Shown piece by piece: positions 1 to 8,425 of a stretch of DNA of 64,000 nt (position 1 is its first letter; each line of letters opens with the position of its first letter). The translations under genes were made by a program, and so were the position numbers. Source of the stretch: Streptomyces lincolnensis (GTDB lineage Bacteria; Actinomycetota; Actinomycetes; Streptomycetales; Streptomycetaceae); assembly GCF_001685355.1 (NCBI RefSeq), contig NZ_CP016438.1, positions 9,424,001 to 9,488,000 of the forward strand, written 5' to 3'. The notes beneath the pieces were generated by a model. The model did not search any database. It was not told the origin of the DNA and saw nothing but the letters and a program-made list of their open reading frames with translations.

Positions 1-383
1 TTGTTCCAGATGAAGTTGCAGTTCTGGCGGTAGACGACGTTGTTCGCGTCGGAGTCGGTGCCCTTGCCGCCGCGCAGCTTGATGGAGTCACCGGGCTGAA
101 GGCTGTGACTGGCGGTGAACTTGAAGGTGTTGCCGGTGGCGTCCTTGACGACGTGCCCCTTGAGGTTCACGGTCGTCGAGCGCGAGTAGTTCTTGATCGT
201 CAGGTACTCGTTCTTGGTGTTGCCGGTACGGCAGTTGTTGGAGTCCGAGCCGGGCGCGTCGTACTGGACGCCCTTGAGCTTCAGAGCCGACGAGTACTCG
301 GCCGCCTGCGCCGGAGAGGCGGTCACGGCGGCTATGAGACCGGCCGCGGTGGCGGTGGCCGCCAGGACATGACGCTTACGCAT
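1..383 (-). CDS. Secreted lamin-tail-domain protein (3' end cut by window)
   Basis: The gene reads leftward off the window edge, so only the N-terminal ~127 residues are visible. It starts MRKRHVLAATATAAGLIAA and has an AQA-type signal cleavage site near residue 27. The mature part (YSSALKLKGVQYDAPG, then NNCRTGN.KNEYLTIKNYS, LKGHVVKDATGNTFKF, LQPGDSIKLRGGKG) has the pattern of the lamin tail domain (LTD) found in secreted Streptomyces proteins. A conserved cysteine follows GSDSNN and another occurs near the visible end (QNCNF), which may pair. The start is chosen because a purine-rich AGGGGGG lies just upstream and the signal peptide begins there. It is probably an exported cell-surface or extracellular beta-sandwich protein; its ligand is unknown. 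Confidence 0.8.
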   Translation of the reverse strand, partial: MRKRHVLAATATAAGLIAAVTASPAQAAEYSSALKLKGVQYDAPGSDSNNCRTGNTKNEYLTIKNYSRSTTVNLKGHVVKDATGNTFKFTASHSLQPGDSIKLRGGKGTDSDANNVVYRQNCNFIWN

Positions 384-509
384 GGGAATTCCCCCCTGTG
401 GTGCGAATGGAGCGTCAGGAGCCTACCTGCTGTGTGAACGTTCAATGGCATAAACGTGGGGAAAATGTGAAGGGCGAGGTCTGTCCGGTCACGGCGATAG
501 GGTCCCGCC
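384..509. promoter_or_regulatory. Divergent intergenic region
   Basis: This 126-bp gap lies between the leftward LTD gene and the rightward dehydrogenase, so it must hold both promoters. It is locally A/T-richer (around 425-470) than the surrounding DNA. I cannot assign -35/-10 boxes with confidence. Confidence 0.4.
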
Positions 510-1370
510 ATGGATCACGCGGACGTGGGAATCGTGCACCCCGGCTCCATGGGAGCGCAGGTGGCCGCGCAGGCCGTGGCGGCGGGCGCCAGGGTCTGGT
601 GGTCGGCTGAGGGCCGCTCCGCCGCCACGCGCGAGCGGGCCGAGCGGATCGGGCTCGCAGCCGTGGGGAGCATGGCCGAGCTGACCGCCCGGTGCGGTCT
701 GGTGCTGAGCGTGTGCCCGCCGGCCGCCGCCCTCGACGTCGCCCGGCAGGTCGCGGCGACCGGGTTCGACGGCGTCTACGTCGACGCCAACGCGGTGAGC
801 CCGCGCCGCATGGAGCAGATCGCCGACACGCTGGCGGACAGCGGGGCGACCCTGGTCGACGGAGGGATCACCGGACCGCCGCCCCGCACCACCGGAACCA
901 CCCGCCTCTACCTCTCCGGTGACGCCCCGTCGGTGGAACCGGTCCGCGCGCTGTTCGCCGGCACCCTGCTGACCCCGGTCGTCCTCGACGGGCCGGTCGG
1001 CCGCGCCTCGGCGCTGAAGCTGGCCTTCGCCGCCTACAACAAGATCTCCTACGCGCTCGCCGCCGAGGCCTCGGCCCTCGCCGCGGACCACGGCGTCCTG
1101 GACGACTTCCGCGACCTCACCGCCCAGTTGCTGCCCGGCACCCCGCTGGCCGCGCCGGACCGGCTCGCGAGCGCCGGGCCCAAGGCCTGGCGCTGGGAGC
1201 CCGAGATGCGGGAGATCGCCGAGGCCTGGCGGGACAGCGGCCTGCCCGGCACCTTCGCCGACGCCGCCGCGCGGACCTTCGCACGGTGGGAGGAGCACAA
1301 GGACGCCCCCACCGTGACGAGCGACCGCCTGATCGCCGAGCTCCTGGACGAGCGCCACGGCGCCGCCTGA
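510..1370 (+). CDS. NAD(P)-dependent oxidoreductase, 3-hydroxyisobutyrate dehydrogenase-like (DUF1932)
   Basis: This is a 286-residue cytoplasmic dehydrogenase of the 6-phosphogluconate/3-hydroxyisobutyrate dehydrogenase superfamily. The N-terminus MDHADVGIVHPGSMGAQVA is a variant of the GxGxMG dinucleotide-binding turn, with HPGSMG replacing the canonical GLGNMG. A Rossmann domain covers residues ~5-150 (VLSVCPPAAALDVARQV, DGVYVDANAVSPRRM). The C-terminal helical part (ALKLAFAAYNKISYALAAEA) fits the DUF1932 domain, with the family lysine probably in LKLAFAAYNK. The substrate cannot be read from the sequence. It is monocistronic, convergent with the WD40 gene, and its ATG fits the family N-terminus. 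Confidence 0.85.
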   Translation: MDHADVGIVHPGSMGAQVAAQAVAAGARVWWSAEGRSAATRERAERIGLAAVGSMAELTARCGLVLSVCPPAAALDVARQVAATGFDGVYVDANAVSPRRMEQIADTLADSGATLVDGGITGPPPRTTGTTRLYLSGDAPSVEPVRALFAGTLLTPVVLDGPVGRASALKLAFAAYNKISYALAAEASALAADHGVLDDFRDLTAQLLPGTPLAAPDRLASAGPKAWRWEPEMREIAEAWRDSGLPGTFADAAARTFARWEEHKDAPTVTSDRLIAELLDERHGAA

Positions 1371-1426
1371 ACACAGGTCACCGCGCCCTCGCGGGCGGAC
1401 CCGGCCGCGCCCGCCGTGCCACCGGC

Positions 1427-4400
1427 TCAGGCGCAGGACGGCGCGTCGTCCAGGGACGGCAGGAACCGGCGCCACTCCGACGCGGACAGCGGATCGCCCA
1501 GGCTCGCGCACAGCCGCCGGGCGATCGCGTCGGCGTCGGTCGACCACAGCCGTACGGTGTGGTCCTCGCCGCCCGCCGCGAGCGTCCCGCCGTCCGGGCT
1601 GAAGGCGACGGCGTAGACGTGCCCGGTTGCCGCCGTCAGCACGGCCCGTGCCTCGGGGGCCCGGGGCTCGGAGACGTCGAACAGCCAGACGGTGGCGTCC
1701 GTGCTGCCCGCCGCGAGGGTGGTCCCGTCGCGGCCGAAGGCCACGGAGTACACGTAGTTGGTGAATCCCGTCAGCTCGGGGCCGACCCGCCGGGGCGCGG
1801 CGATGTCGCGGGTGTCCCACAGCCGGACCGTACGGTCCGCGCTCCCCGCCGCGAGCAGCCCGCCGTCGGGGCTGAAGGCGACCGACCACACATACCCCGT
1901 GGGACCGCGCAACGTCACCAGCGGCTCGGCGCGCGACCCGTCCGTGCGCCAGACGCGGACGGCCCGGTCGATGCCGCCCGCGGCCACATGCCGTCCGTCG
2001 GGGCTGAACGACACCGACAGCAGCGCGTCCGTGGCCCCGGTGAGCGTGCGCAGCGCCCGCACCCGGTCCGCCCGCCGCACGTCCCACAGGCGTACGGTCG
2101 CGTCGTCGGCGCCCGTCACCAGGACCGTGCCCGACGGGGCGAAGGCGAGGGACTCCACCGTGCCGGTGGCGGCCGCGCGGAAGGGGGCGCCCCGCGGGCT
2201 CAGCCCGCCGTCGGGCGTGTAGGAGAAGAGCCGCGCGAGCCCGTCGCCGTAGCCGACCGCGAGAAGCCGCTGCCGGGGCGCGAAGGCCACCGACTGCACG
2301 AAGGTGTCGCCGCCCGGCTTCCACGGCCTGCCCACCCGCTCGTGCCGGGCCACGTCCCACAGCTGGAGGTGCAGCGTGCCGACGGCGAGCAGCCGGCTGT
2401 CCGGACTGTAGGCGAGCGCGTTGACCCCCTCGGCCGAGGTCAGCACCGGAGAGGGCAGGGACCACAGCCGCGTCACCCCGTCCGCGCAGGCCGTCACCAG
2501 CGTCCGCGCGTCGAACCACACCACCGAGGTCACCGCCCCCGGGTGCGGCAGCGTGGCGGTCACATGGCCGGCCGCGCGGTCCCACAGCCGTACGGCGTCG
2601 TCGCTGCCGCCGATGGCGAGGACCCCGCTGTCCGGGCCGAACGCCACGGCGTTGACCCAGCTGGTCGCCTCGCCGCCGGCGTCCGGGGCGCGGCGGGGAC
2701 GGGCCGGGTCGGACACGTCCCACACCCGGGTGGTGCGGTCCTGGCTGCCGGCCGCGAGGAACCGCCCGTCCGGACTGAACGCCACACTCAGGGCGGACCC
2801 GTCGAACGCCTCCAGCGTGGCCAGGGGACGGGCACCGGACGCGCCGCCCGTACGCCACAGCCGGGCACGCCCGTCCCGGCCCGAGGCCGCGAGCAGCGCC
2901 CCGTCCGCGCTGAACGCCACCGCCTGGAGGAAGTCCCCGCCGCCCCGGAACACCACGGGACGTGCCGCACCGGCCGCCTGCCCGTCGGCCCACAGCCGCG
3001 CGGTGCCGTCCGCCCCCGCGGCGGCCAGGCCCCGGCCGCCCGGGACGAACGCCAGCGCGTACACGGTCTCGGCGGACGCACCCGCGAGAGCGGGCAGCGG
3101 CCGCGGACGCCGGGGATCGGAGACGTCCCAGCGCCGCAGCAGGCCCTTGCCGCCGCCCGCCACCAGGATGCGGCCGTCCGGGCTCAACGCCACCGCGAAG
3201 ACGGCGAGTTCGGCCGAGACGCGCAGCCGGGACAGCCGCTCGGGCCGGGACCGGTCAGTGGTGCTCCACAGCCGGACGGTGCCGTCGGAGGAGCCGGCCG
3301 CGAGCAGCCGGCGCCCGGCGTCGAGCGCCACGGACTGCACCAGGCCGGTGAACCCCGTCAGCCGGGTGGCGGTCGGGGCCGCCGAGGAGTCCATCAGCCG
3401 GGCCCGCGCCTCCTGGGTCGGAGCGGTGCGGTAGGCGGCCAGGGCGAGCTGGGCGCTGACCGCCGGGTCGTGCGCGCCGATTCGGTCCGCCTCGGCGGCC
3501 AGTTCCCGCGAGACCGCCTCCGTGCGCGCCCGGTCGGCCCGCGACCGCTGCCGCTCGGCGTACACCGACAGACCGCTGGCCACCAACAGCAGCGCCAGCG
3601 CCGTGGCCAGCAGCTGACGCAGCCTCCGGGTACGGCGCCGGGCCGCCCGCCGCTCCTCGTCCTCGTGCCGCGCCGAGGCGTCGAGGAAGGCCCGCTCACG
3701 GGTGTTGACGGCCTCGCGGTGCGCCGCGTCCGCAGCCCACTCGCCGGTCAGCGCCAGCGCCGTACCCCGCAACAGCAGCCCCGGGTCGCGGCCGGACTCG
3801 TCCCAGCCGCGCGCCGCCTCGGTCAGCCGCCGGTGCACACGCAGCCCGGCCCGGTCCGCGCCGATCCATTCCTGCAGCCGCGGCCAGGCGGACAGCAGCG
3901 ACTCGTGCGAGATCTCCACGGTCTCGCTGTCGGCCGTGATCAGCCGCTGCTCGACGAACGCGGCGAGCACCGCGGCCGGCTCGGCGGACGGCGCCCGGTC
4001 CGGGCCCGCCAGTCCCTCCAGCTCCCGGCGCTGCGCCCGGCGCCGGGTGGGCAGGGTGTCGTCGGTGACATGGACCAGCCGTAGGAAGACCAGCCGGGCG
4101 AGCTCCCGCTGTACGTCGGACAGTTCCGCGAACACCGTCTCCGCCGTCCGGGACACCGCGTCGTGGATCCCGCCGCTGGCGCGGTAGGCCTCGACGGTCA
4201 GGCGGCCCCGCGGGGCGCGCTGCCACGTGGCGTGCAGGGCGTGGCTGAGCAGGGGCAGGGAGCCCGGGTCGTGGGCCGCGGCGGACTCCTGCGAGGCGCC
4301 GCCCGAGCGCGGGGCGAGATCCCGCGCCAACAGCTCCACCAGGCCGCTCTCCACCTCCAGGCGCGCCTTGCGGGCCGGCCCCGTGATGGCCCGGCGCATC

Positions 4401-5449
4401 TCCTCGGCGCTCAACGGGCCCACCACGACCTGATGGTTCTGCAGCGCCTCCGCGAGCCTCGGATACCGCAGCGCCTGCGCGTAGAAGTCGGCCCGCAGTC
4501 CGATCACCACCAGGGCCGGCGCGGGCGGCAGCAGCTCCACGAAGCGTCTTCGCACGGTCTCCCGCGCGCCCGCGGTGAACAGCTCCTCGAACTGGTCCAC
4601 CACGACCAGCGGGGCCGGTCCGGCCTCCGTCAGCCGCCGCGTCAGCTCGGCCACGGGATCGCGGCCCGGCGTCATCAGCACGACCGCCCGATCCACCGCC
4701 CCACCGCGCACCGCCGGGATCAGCCCGGCCCGCAGCAGTGACGACTTCCCCGACCCCGAGGGCCCGACCACGGCGAGCAGCCCGCCGCCGACGGCACCAC
4801 GCGCGAGCGGGACGTGCCGGCCGGTGCCGCGCGACGCGGGGCCCGCGACCGAGTCACCCGTGGCCGCCAGCCGGGCACCCGTGTCACCCTCGGCGGGCGG
4901 GCCACCGTCCGCGCCGCCCGCCGTAGGTGAGTCACCGTCGGTCTCCTCCGTCGGCGGACCCGCGCTCGCCCTGGCCTCCGGCGGCACACCGTCCTCCCCG
5001 TCCGCCGCCAGGCACCGCAAGCGGTCGGTGAGCCGGCGGGTGAGGTCCTCGCGGCCGAAGAACCAGTCCGCGTGCGCCTCCTCGAAGGCGCGCAGGCCGC
5101 GGTAGGGCGGTGGCGAGCCGGGGCGGGGTCGGCCGGGGGTCATGCGGACGCGGACGAGGGCCTCGTTCCAGCGGCGCAGGACGTCGGGGTCGTCGACGCC
5201 GCAGGCGCGCAGGATCGCGGCGAGCAGTTCCGGAGACCGGACCGGTGGGAGGTGGCGGCCGGAGAAGTAGTCCCCGGCCGTGCTCGACGCGATGCGAACC
5301 GTGTCGGCCACGTCCCGGACCGTCAGCCCTGCCCGTAATCGGGCGGCGGTGAGCAGACGGCCGAAGTCGGCCGCCGAGGCTATACCGTCCGGATCCGCGT
5401 CCCCGTTGTCTTCCCGCCCGTGGTGCCCGTCCTGCTCGTCCCGGCCCAT
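1427..5449 (-). CDS. XRE-HTH / STAND NTPase / WD40-repeat protein
   Basis: This 1340-residue protein is built like a bacterial signalling or conflict NTPase. Residues ~22-85 form an XRE-type helix-turn-helix (LLTAARLRAGLTVRDVADTV). Next comes a STAND-type P-loop NTPase: YRGLRAFEEAHADWFFGRE at ~117-133, Walker A GPSGSGKSS at 229-237, and Walker B VVVDQFEE at 282-289. A hydrophobic segment (LLATALALLLVASGLSVYA) divides it from fourteen WD40 repeats ending in RLW or RVW, enough for two seven-bladed propellers. A ~75-residue low-complexity Gly/Pro/Glu/Thr insert (146-222) separates the GRE motif from Walker A, which is odd. An upstream in-frame start adds 40 low-complexity residues; the ATG at 5449 is preferred. 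It is probably a membrane-tethered sensor; the trigger is unknown. Confidence 0.85.
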   Translation of the reverse strand: MGRDEQDGHHGREDNGDADPDGIASAADFGRLLTAARLRAGLTVRDVADTVRIASSTAGDYFSGRHLPPVRSPELLAAILRACGVDDPDVLRRWNEALVRVRMTPGRPRPGSPPPYRGLRAFEEAHADWFFGREDLTRRLTDRLRCLAADGEDGVPPEARASAGPPTEETDGDSPTAGGADGGPPAEGDTGARLAATGDSVAGPASRGTGRHVPLARGAVGGGLLAVVGPSGSGKSSLLRAGLIPAVRGGAVDRAVVLMTPGRDPVAELTRRLTEAGPAPLVVVDQFEELFTAGARETVRRRFVELLPPAPALVVIGLRADFYAQALRYPRLAEALQNHQVVVGPLSAEEMRRAITGPARKARLEVESGLVELLARDLAPRSGGASQESAAAHDPGSLPLLSHALHATWQRAPRGRLTVEAYRASGGIHDAVSRTAETVFAELSDVQRELARLVFLRLVHVTDDTLPTRRRAQRRELEGLAGPDRAPSAEPAAVLAAFVEQRLITADSETVEISHESLLSAWPRLQEWIGADRAGLRVHRRLTEAARGWDESGRDPGLLLRGTALALTGEWAADAAHREAVNTRERAFLDASARHEDEERRAARRRTRRLRQLLATALALLLVASGLSVYAERQRSRADRARTEAVSRELAAEADRIGAHDPAVSAQLALAAYRTAPTQEARARLMDSSAAPTATRLTGFTGLVQSVALDAGRRLLAAGSSDGTVRLWSTTDRSRPERLSRLRVSAELAVFAVALSPDGRILVAGGGKGLLRRWDVSDPRRPRPLPALAGASAETVYALAFVPGGRGLAAAGADGTARLWADGQAAGAARPVVFRGGGDFLQAVAFSADGALLAASGRDGRARLWRTGGASGARPLATLEAFDGSALSVAFSPDGRFLAAGSQDRTTRVWDVSDPARPRRAPDAGGEATSWVNAVAFGPDSGVLAIGGSDDAVRLWDRAAGHVTATLPHPGAVTSVVWFDARTLVTACADGVTRLWSLPSPVLTSAEGVNALAYSPDSRLLAVGTLHLQLWDVARHERVGRPWKPGGDTFVQSVAFAPRQRLLAVGYGDGLARLFSYTPDGGLSPRGAPFRAAATGTVESLAFAPSGTVLVTGADDATVRLWDVRRADRVRALRTLTGATDALLSVSFSPDGRHVAAGGIDRAVRVWRTDGSRAEPLVTLRGPTGYVWSVAFSPDGGLLAAGSADRTVRLWDTRDIAAPRRVGPELTGFTNYVYSVAFGRDGTTLAAGSTDATVWLFDVSEPRAPEARAVLTAATGHVYAVAFSPDGGTLAAGGEDHTVRLWSTDADAIARRLCASLGDPLSASEWRRFLPSLDDAPSCA

Positions 5450-5659
5450 CGGCCTCGCCCCCCGGCAGTGTCCAGCCGGCAGGGCCCGAGAGCCTGTCCG
5501 ACTTTGTCCGACCACTGTCGGGGCTAGTCCGGGCTTGGGGCAACGGGGTGTTTTCGGCCCACCCGACACGCTTTCCTCAAGTGGGGGCCGACGCGCCGCA
5601 CGGCATGGAGGGGAGCCATCGCCGTGCGGCCGTGGGCCCCCTGCCGTGACCGCCGCCGC

Positions 5660-6127
5660 TCAGTCCCACAGGGGATACGTCTCCACGCGAGCCAGCCGCT
5701 CGGGGCGGGTGTCGGTGTAGGTGAGGGTCATCCGGCTGTAGTGCGGCAGCCGCGGGTTCTTCTTCCACTCCCGCGGACGGTCGAGGCGGACGAGGACCGG
5801 ATACGAGTGGAAGGTGCCGGCCGCGCAGTACGGCTCGCAGTCGTTGACCAGGTTGCGGCCCCGGGCCACCGCCGCGTCCGCGTCCCAGCGCGACCAGGTC
5901 AGCGAGGTGAGCCGGCTGTTGCCGTCACCGCAGGCGAGCATGAAGCCGGCCGGACGCACCTGGGGCTTGAAGAAGCAGTCGACGAGCACGGGGTCCGCGG
6001 CCGGCCGGGTCACGGCGGGTGCGGCCGAAGGGGCCGCGGCGGGGCTGGCGGAGGCGGGAGCCATGGCCGCCGCGAGGAGAAGGGCGGCACCGAGCGCGGC
6101 CGCCTTGGTCGTGGTCGGTCCCGGCAT
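5660..6127 (-). CDS. Small secreted protein of unknown function
   Basis: This 155-residue protein has a clear Sec signal peptide (MPGPTTTKAAALGAALLLAAAMAPASAS) and an Ala/Pro-rich linker. The mature domain of ~110 residues has four cysteines (VDCFFKP, LACGDGN, DCEPYCAAG), probably two disulfides. Conserved-looking patches are LACGDGNSRLTSLTWSRWDAD and YSRMTLTYTDTRP. I recall similar four-cysteine secreted proteins in Streptomyces but know no function. It lies between the STAND gene and the GH30 gene with ~130-200 bp on each side, so it is probably transcribed alone. No catalytic motif is visible. Confidence 0.75.
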   Translation of the reverse strand: MPGPTTTKAAALGAALLLAAAMAPASASPAAAPSAAPAVTRPAADPVLVDCFFKPQVRPAGFMLACGDGNSRLTSLTWSRWDADAAVARGRNLVNDCEPYCAAGTFHSYPVLVRLDRPREWKKNPRLPHYSRMTLTYTDTRPERLARVETYPLWD

Positions 6128-6260
6128 GTCCGCTCCCCGGCGTTCGTGTGCGCGTCTGCCGTACCGACGCTACGACCGCGACCGGGGACGCACCACTCGA
6201 ACGGACCAAGGTCGCGTGACGAGCGGAGCGCCCCCGGTGGGCGGCTGCCGTGCTGCGGTG

Positions 6261-8300
6261 CTACTTCTTCGACGCGGCGGTCACGTCCGTGATCGTCCAG
6301 CGCTGGTTGGAGCCGGAGTTGGGCTGCCACGTGGTGACGGCCGCGCCCTCGCCGGTGGCCTGGCCGCCGACCTCCAGAAGGCGCCCGGTGGACGCGTTGA
6401 CCAGGGTCCAGGTGCCGTCGCCGGTGGTCGACAGGATCCACTCGGCGGCCGCGTCCCGCTCACCCGTGTCGGTCTCGATCACCGGCACGTTGTCGCGGAC
6501 GGCCAGGCGCTTGCCCTCGGCGGGGTTGCTGAACTCGTAGCGCTGACGGCTGCCGGTCTCGCCGTAGCGCCCGGTCAGCTGCCACTGCTGCGCGGTGCTG
6601 CCGTTCCCGGTGCCGATGACCAGGTTCGTGCCGTTGGCGGCGACGGTGACGGCCTTGCCGCTCTGCACACCGGTCAGGGTGTAGTCGTGGCCCTTGCGCA
6701 GCAGCGGGGCGTCCTTCGCGACACCGGAGACACCCTTGACGGCGAAGGTGGTCACCGACTGGGCGGGCACGGTGAAGGTGGCCTTGCGGTCGACGACCTT
6801 GATCGGCGCCTGCCGCGCCAGCTTGCCGTCGGCGCTGGTGACGACCGGGGTGACGGTCGCGCCCTTGCTGACCTCGCGGAACTTGGCCAGGTCGAGGGTG
6901 ACCGTGCGGGCCTCGGTGGTGCTGTTGACGTGGACGAGCGAGGCGCCCTTGCCGTTCGCGGTCACGGCGGCGGCGCTGGAGGTGTCGTTCGTCCTGATCA
7001 GCTTGTCGCCGGGCTTGATGAAGTGCGTGAAGTTGCGCGCGGTGTCGAACTTGGTGTTGGTGTAGATCGGGCAGGTCTTCAGGGTGTCCTTGGAGGTGCA
7101 GCTGAAGGGGAGCTGGATGCTGCCCCAGTTGCCGCCCTTGGCCGACTCGCCGCCCGGCTTCATGTTGTCGTAGTCCTCGACCGGCTGCCAGAACACCCAG
7201 GCCTTGGGCTCCAGTTCGCGCAGGTCGTCGACGATCCGCTGGGCGAGCCCGAGACCGGGCCGCATGTCGGTGAAGCTCTGCCCGTCGCCCCAGTCGCCTT
7301 CGACCTCGCTCATCCACAGCGGCTTGTCCGCCGCCTTGGCCAGGTCACGCACGGTGGTGCGCTGTGCGGTGCCGTAGGTGTGGACGTTCATCTGGCCGAC
7401 GAGGTCCTTGGACTCCTGCGAGTAGGAGTTCCAGTTCGTCGCGAAGATGGACGGGTTGGTCTCGTCCATCGCCGAGATGTCGGCCTTGACCTTGGCCTTC
7501 TTCAGCGCGGGCGCCAGCGCGGCCATGAGCTTCTGCTGGAGCTCGGGGCCGATGTGGGCGCCCTCCTGACGGCCGCCGACGGGCTGGCCGTCCGCGCCCA
7601 GACGGGTGCTCCAGTAGTTGGTGTTGGGCTCGTTGACCCCGGTGACGGTGTCGACCTTGATGCCCTCGGCCTTCTCCAGCCGCTTCGTCGCACCCGCCAG
7701 GTACGCGGCGAAGTCGTCGACCGACTCCTCCTTGAGCTGCTCGGCGTTGGCGTCGAAGCCGCCCGACACGTACCCGCTGACGGTCATGAACCACGGCGGG
7801 GAGTTGCTGAAGGTCTCCCAGTGGGTGATGTCCTTCTTGATGCGGTCCACCCACCAGCGCTGGGTGGCGTCGGCGTTCTTGTTCCAGTCGGCCGGGTCGT
7901 CGGCGCTCCACCAGTCGGTGTCCTCGCGGGTGGTGCCCGCGGGCGCCTTCCACCAGCCCTCCACGGCGCCGCCGGCGCGCAGGTAGTCCTTGACGTCGGG
8001 GGCGTTGCCGCCGCCGATGTTGTACCGGGCTATGTTCAGCGCCAGGCCGTCGTCGCCGAAGAGGAGCTTCGCGAGCTTCTCGCGTATCGCCGGCGGATAG
8101 TCGCCGGTGGCGTTGGCGAACCAGACCAGGCTGGTGCCCCAGCCGTCGAACTTCTGCTGCTTGTACGACGGGTCAGGCGTCACGGTGACCGAGGCGGCTG
8201 CCTGGGCCTGCGCGGGAACGCTGAGCAGGGCGGCCCCGGTGGCCAGGGCCGTCAGGGCGGATGCCCCGAGGAACCGTCTGCTGCGGGTACGGCGTGCCAT
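6261..8300 (-). CDS. Secreted GH30-family glycanase (probable endo-beta-1,6-galactanase) with ricin-type domain
   Basis: This 679-residue exported glycoside hydrolase has an N-terminus with a twin-arginine pattern (SRRFLG, residues 8-13), a hydrophobic stretch and an AQAAA cleavage region, so Tat export is likely. The GH30 barrel spans ~38-430. The acid/base is Glu224 in TGVNEPNTNYW and the probable nucleophile is Glu332 in LWMSEVEGDWG. A beta-sandwich follows (~440-530). The last ~145 residues resemble a ricin-B/CBM13 lectin fold, with QQWQL and NQRWTI motifs. I recall that close Streptomyces relatives (GH30 subfamily 5) are endo-beta-1,6-galactanases; that specificity is inferred. It is the last gene of the operon, so it would release galacto-oligosaccharides outside the cell for the ABC importer. 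Confidence 0.85.
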   Translation of the reverse strand: MARRTRSRRFLGASALTALATGAALLSVPAQAQAAASVTVTPDPSYKQQKFDGWGTSLVWFANATGDYPPAIREKLAKLLFGDDGLALNIARYNIGGGNAPDVKDYLRAGGAVEGWWKAPAGTTREDTDWWSADDPADWNKNADATQRWWVDRIKKDITHWETFSNSPPWFMTVSGYVSGGFDANAEQLKEESVDDFAAYLAGATKRLEKAEGIKVDTVTGVNEPNTNYWSTRLGADGQPVGGRQEGAHIGPELQQKLMAALAPALKKAKVKADISAMDETNPSIFATNWNSYSQESKDLVGQMNVHTYGTAQRTTVRDLAKAADKPLWMSEVEGDWGDGQSFTDMRPGLGLAQRIVDDLRELEPKAWVFWQPVEDYDNMKPGGESAKGGNWGSIQLPFSCTSKDTLKTCPIYTNTKFDTARNFTHFIKPGDKLIRTNDTSSAAAVTANGKGASLVHVNSTTEARTVTLDLAKFREVSKGATVTPVVTSADGKLARQAPIKVVDRKATFTVPAQSVTTFAVKGVSGVAKDAPLLRKGHDYTLTGVQSGKAVTVAANGTNLVIGTGNGSTAQQWQLTGRYGETGSRQRYEFSNPAEGKRLAVRDNVPVIETDTGERDAAAEWILSTTGDGTWTLVNASTGRLLEVGGQATGEGAAVTTWQPNSGSNQRWTITDVTAASKK

Positions 8301-8338
8301 CGTGTGCTCCCAACTGCGGTGGTGGTCGCTGCGGTGGC

Positions 8339-8394
8339 CCCTCCCGCCGTGGGGCGGGAGGGACGGGCCTCGGTCGGGCGTGTGCCGACCGAGG
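8339..8394 (-). terminator. Two tandem hairpins between the GH42 and GH30 genes
   Basis: The first hairpin has 10-bp arms at 8339-8348 and 8353-8362 with loop GTGG. The second has 10-bp arms at 8368-8377 and 8385-8394 with a 7-nt loop. Both are perfect and G/C-rich without a U-tract. They may partly terminate or stabilise mRNA 3' ends, giving different levels of the cytoplasmic GH42 and the secreted GH30. Confidence 0.5.
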
Positions 8395-8425
8395 AGTCGT
8401 GGGGTGCGGTGCGTGGTGCGGTGGG

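Noticed and set aside
489..2993. 834-residue reading frame on the minus strand across the dehydrogenase and WD40 genes
   Set aside because: It is an Arg/Gly/Pro-rich shadow frame caused by high G+C; the WD40 protein in the other frame has real motifs and codon bias.
1286..4084. 932-residue plus-strand frame opposite the WD40 gene
   Set aside because: Antisense shadow of the STAND/WD40 gene with no recognisable domain.
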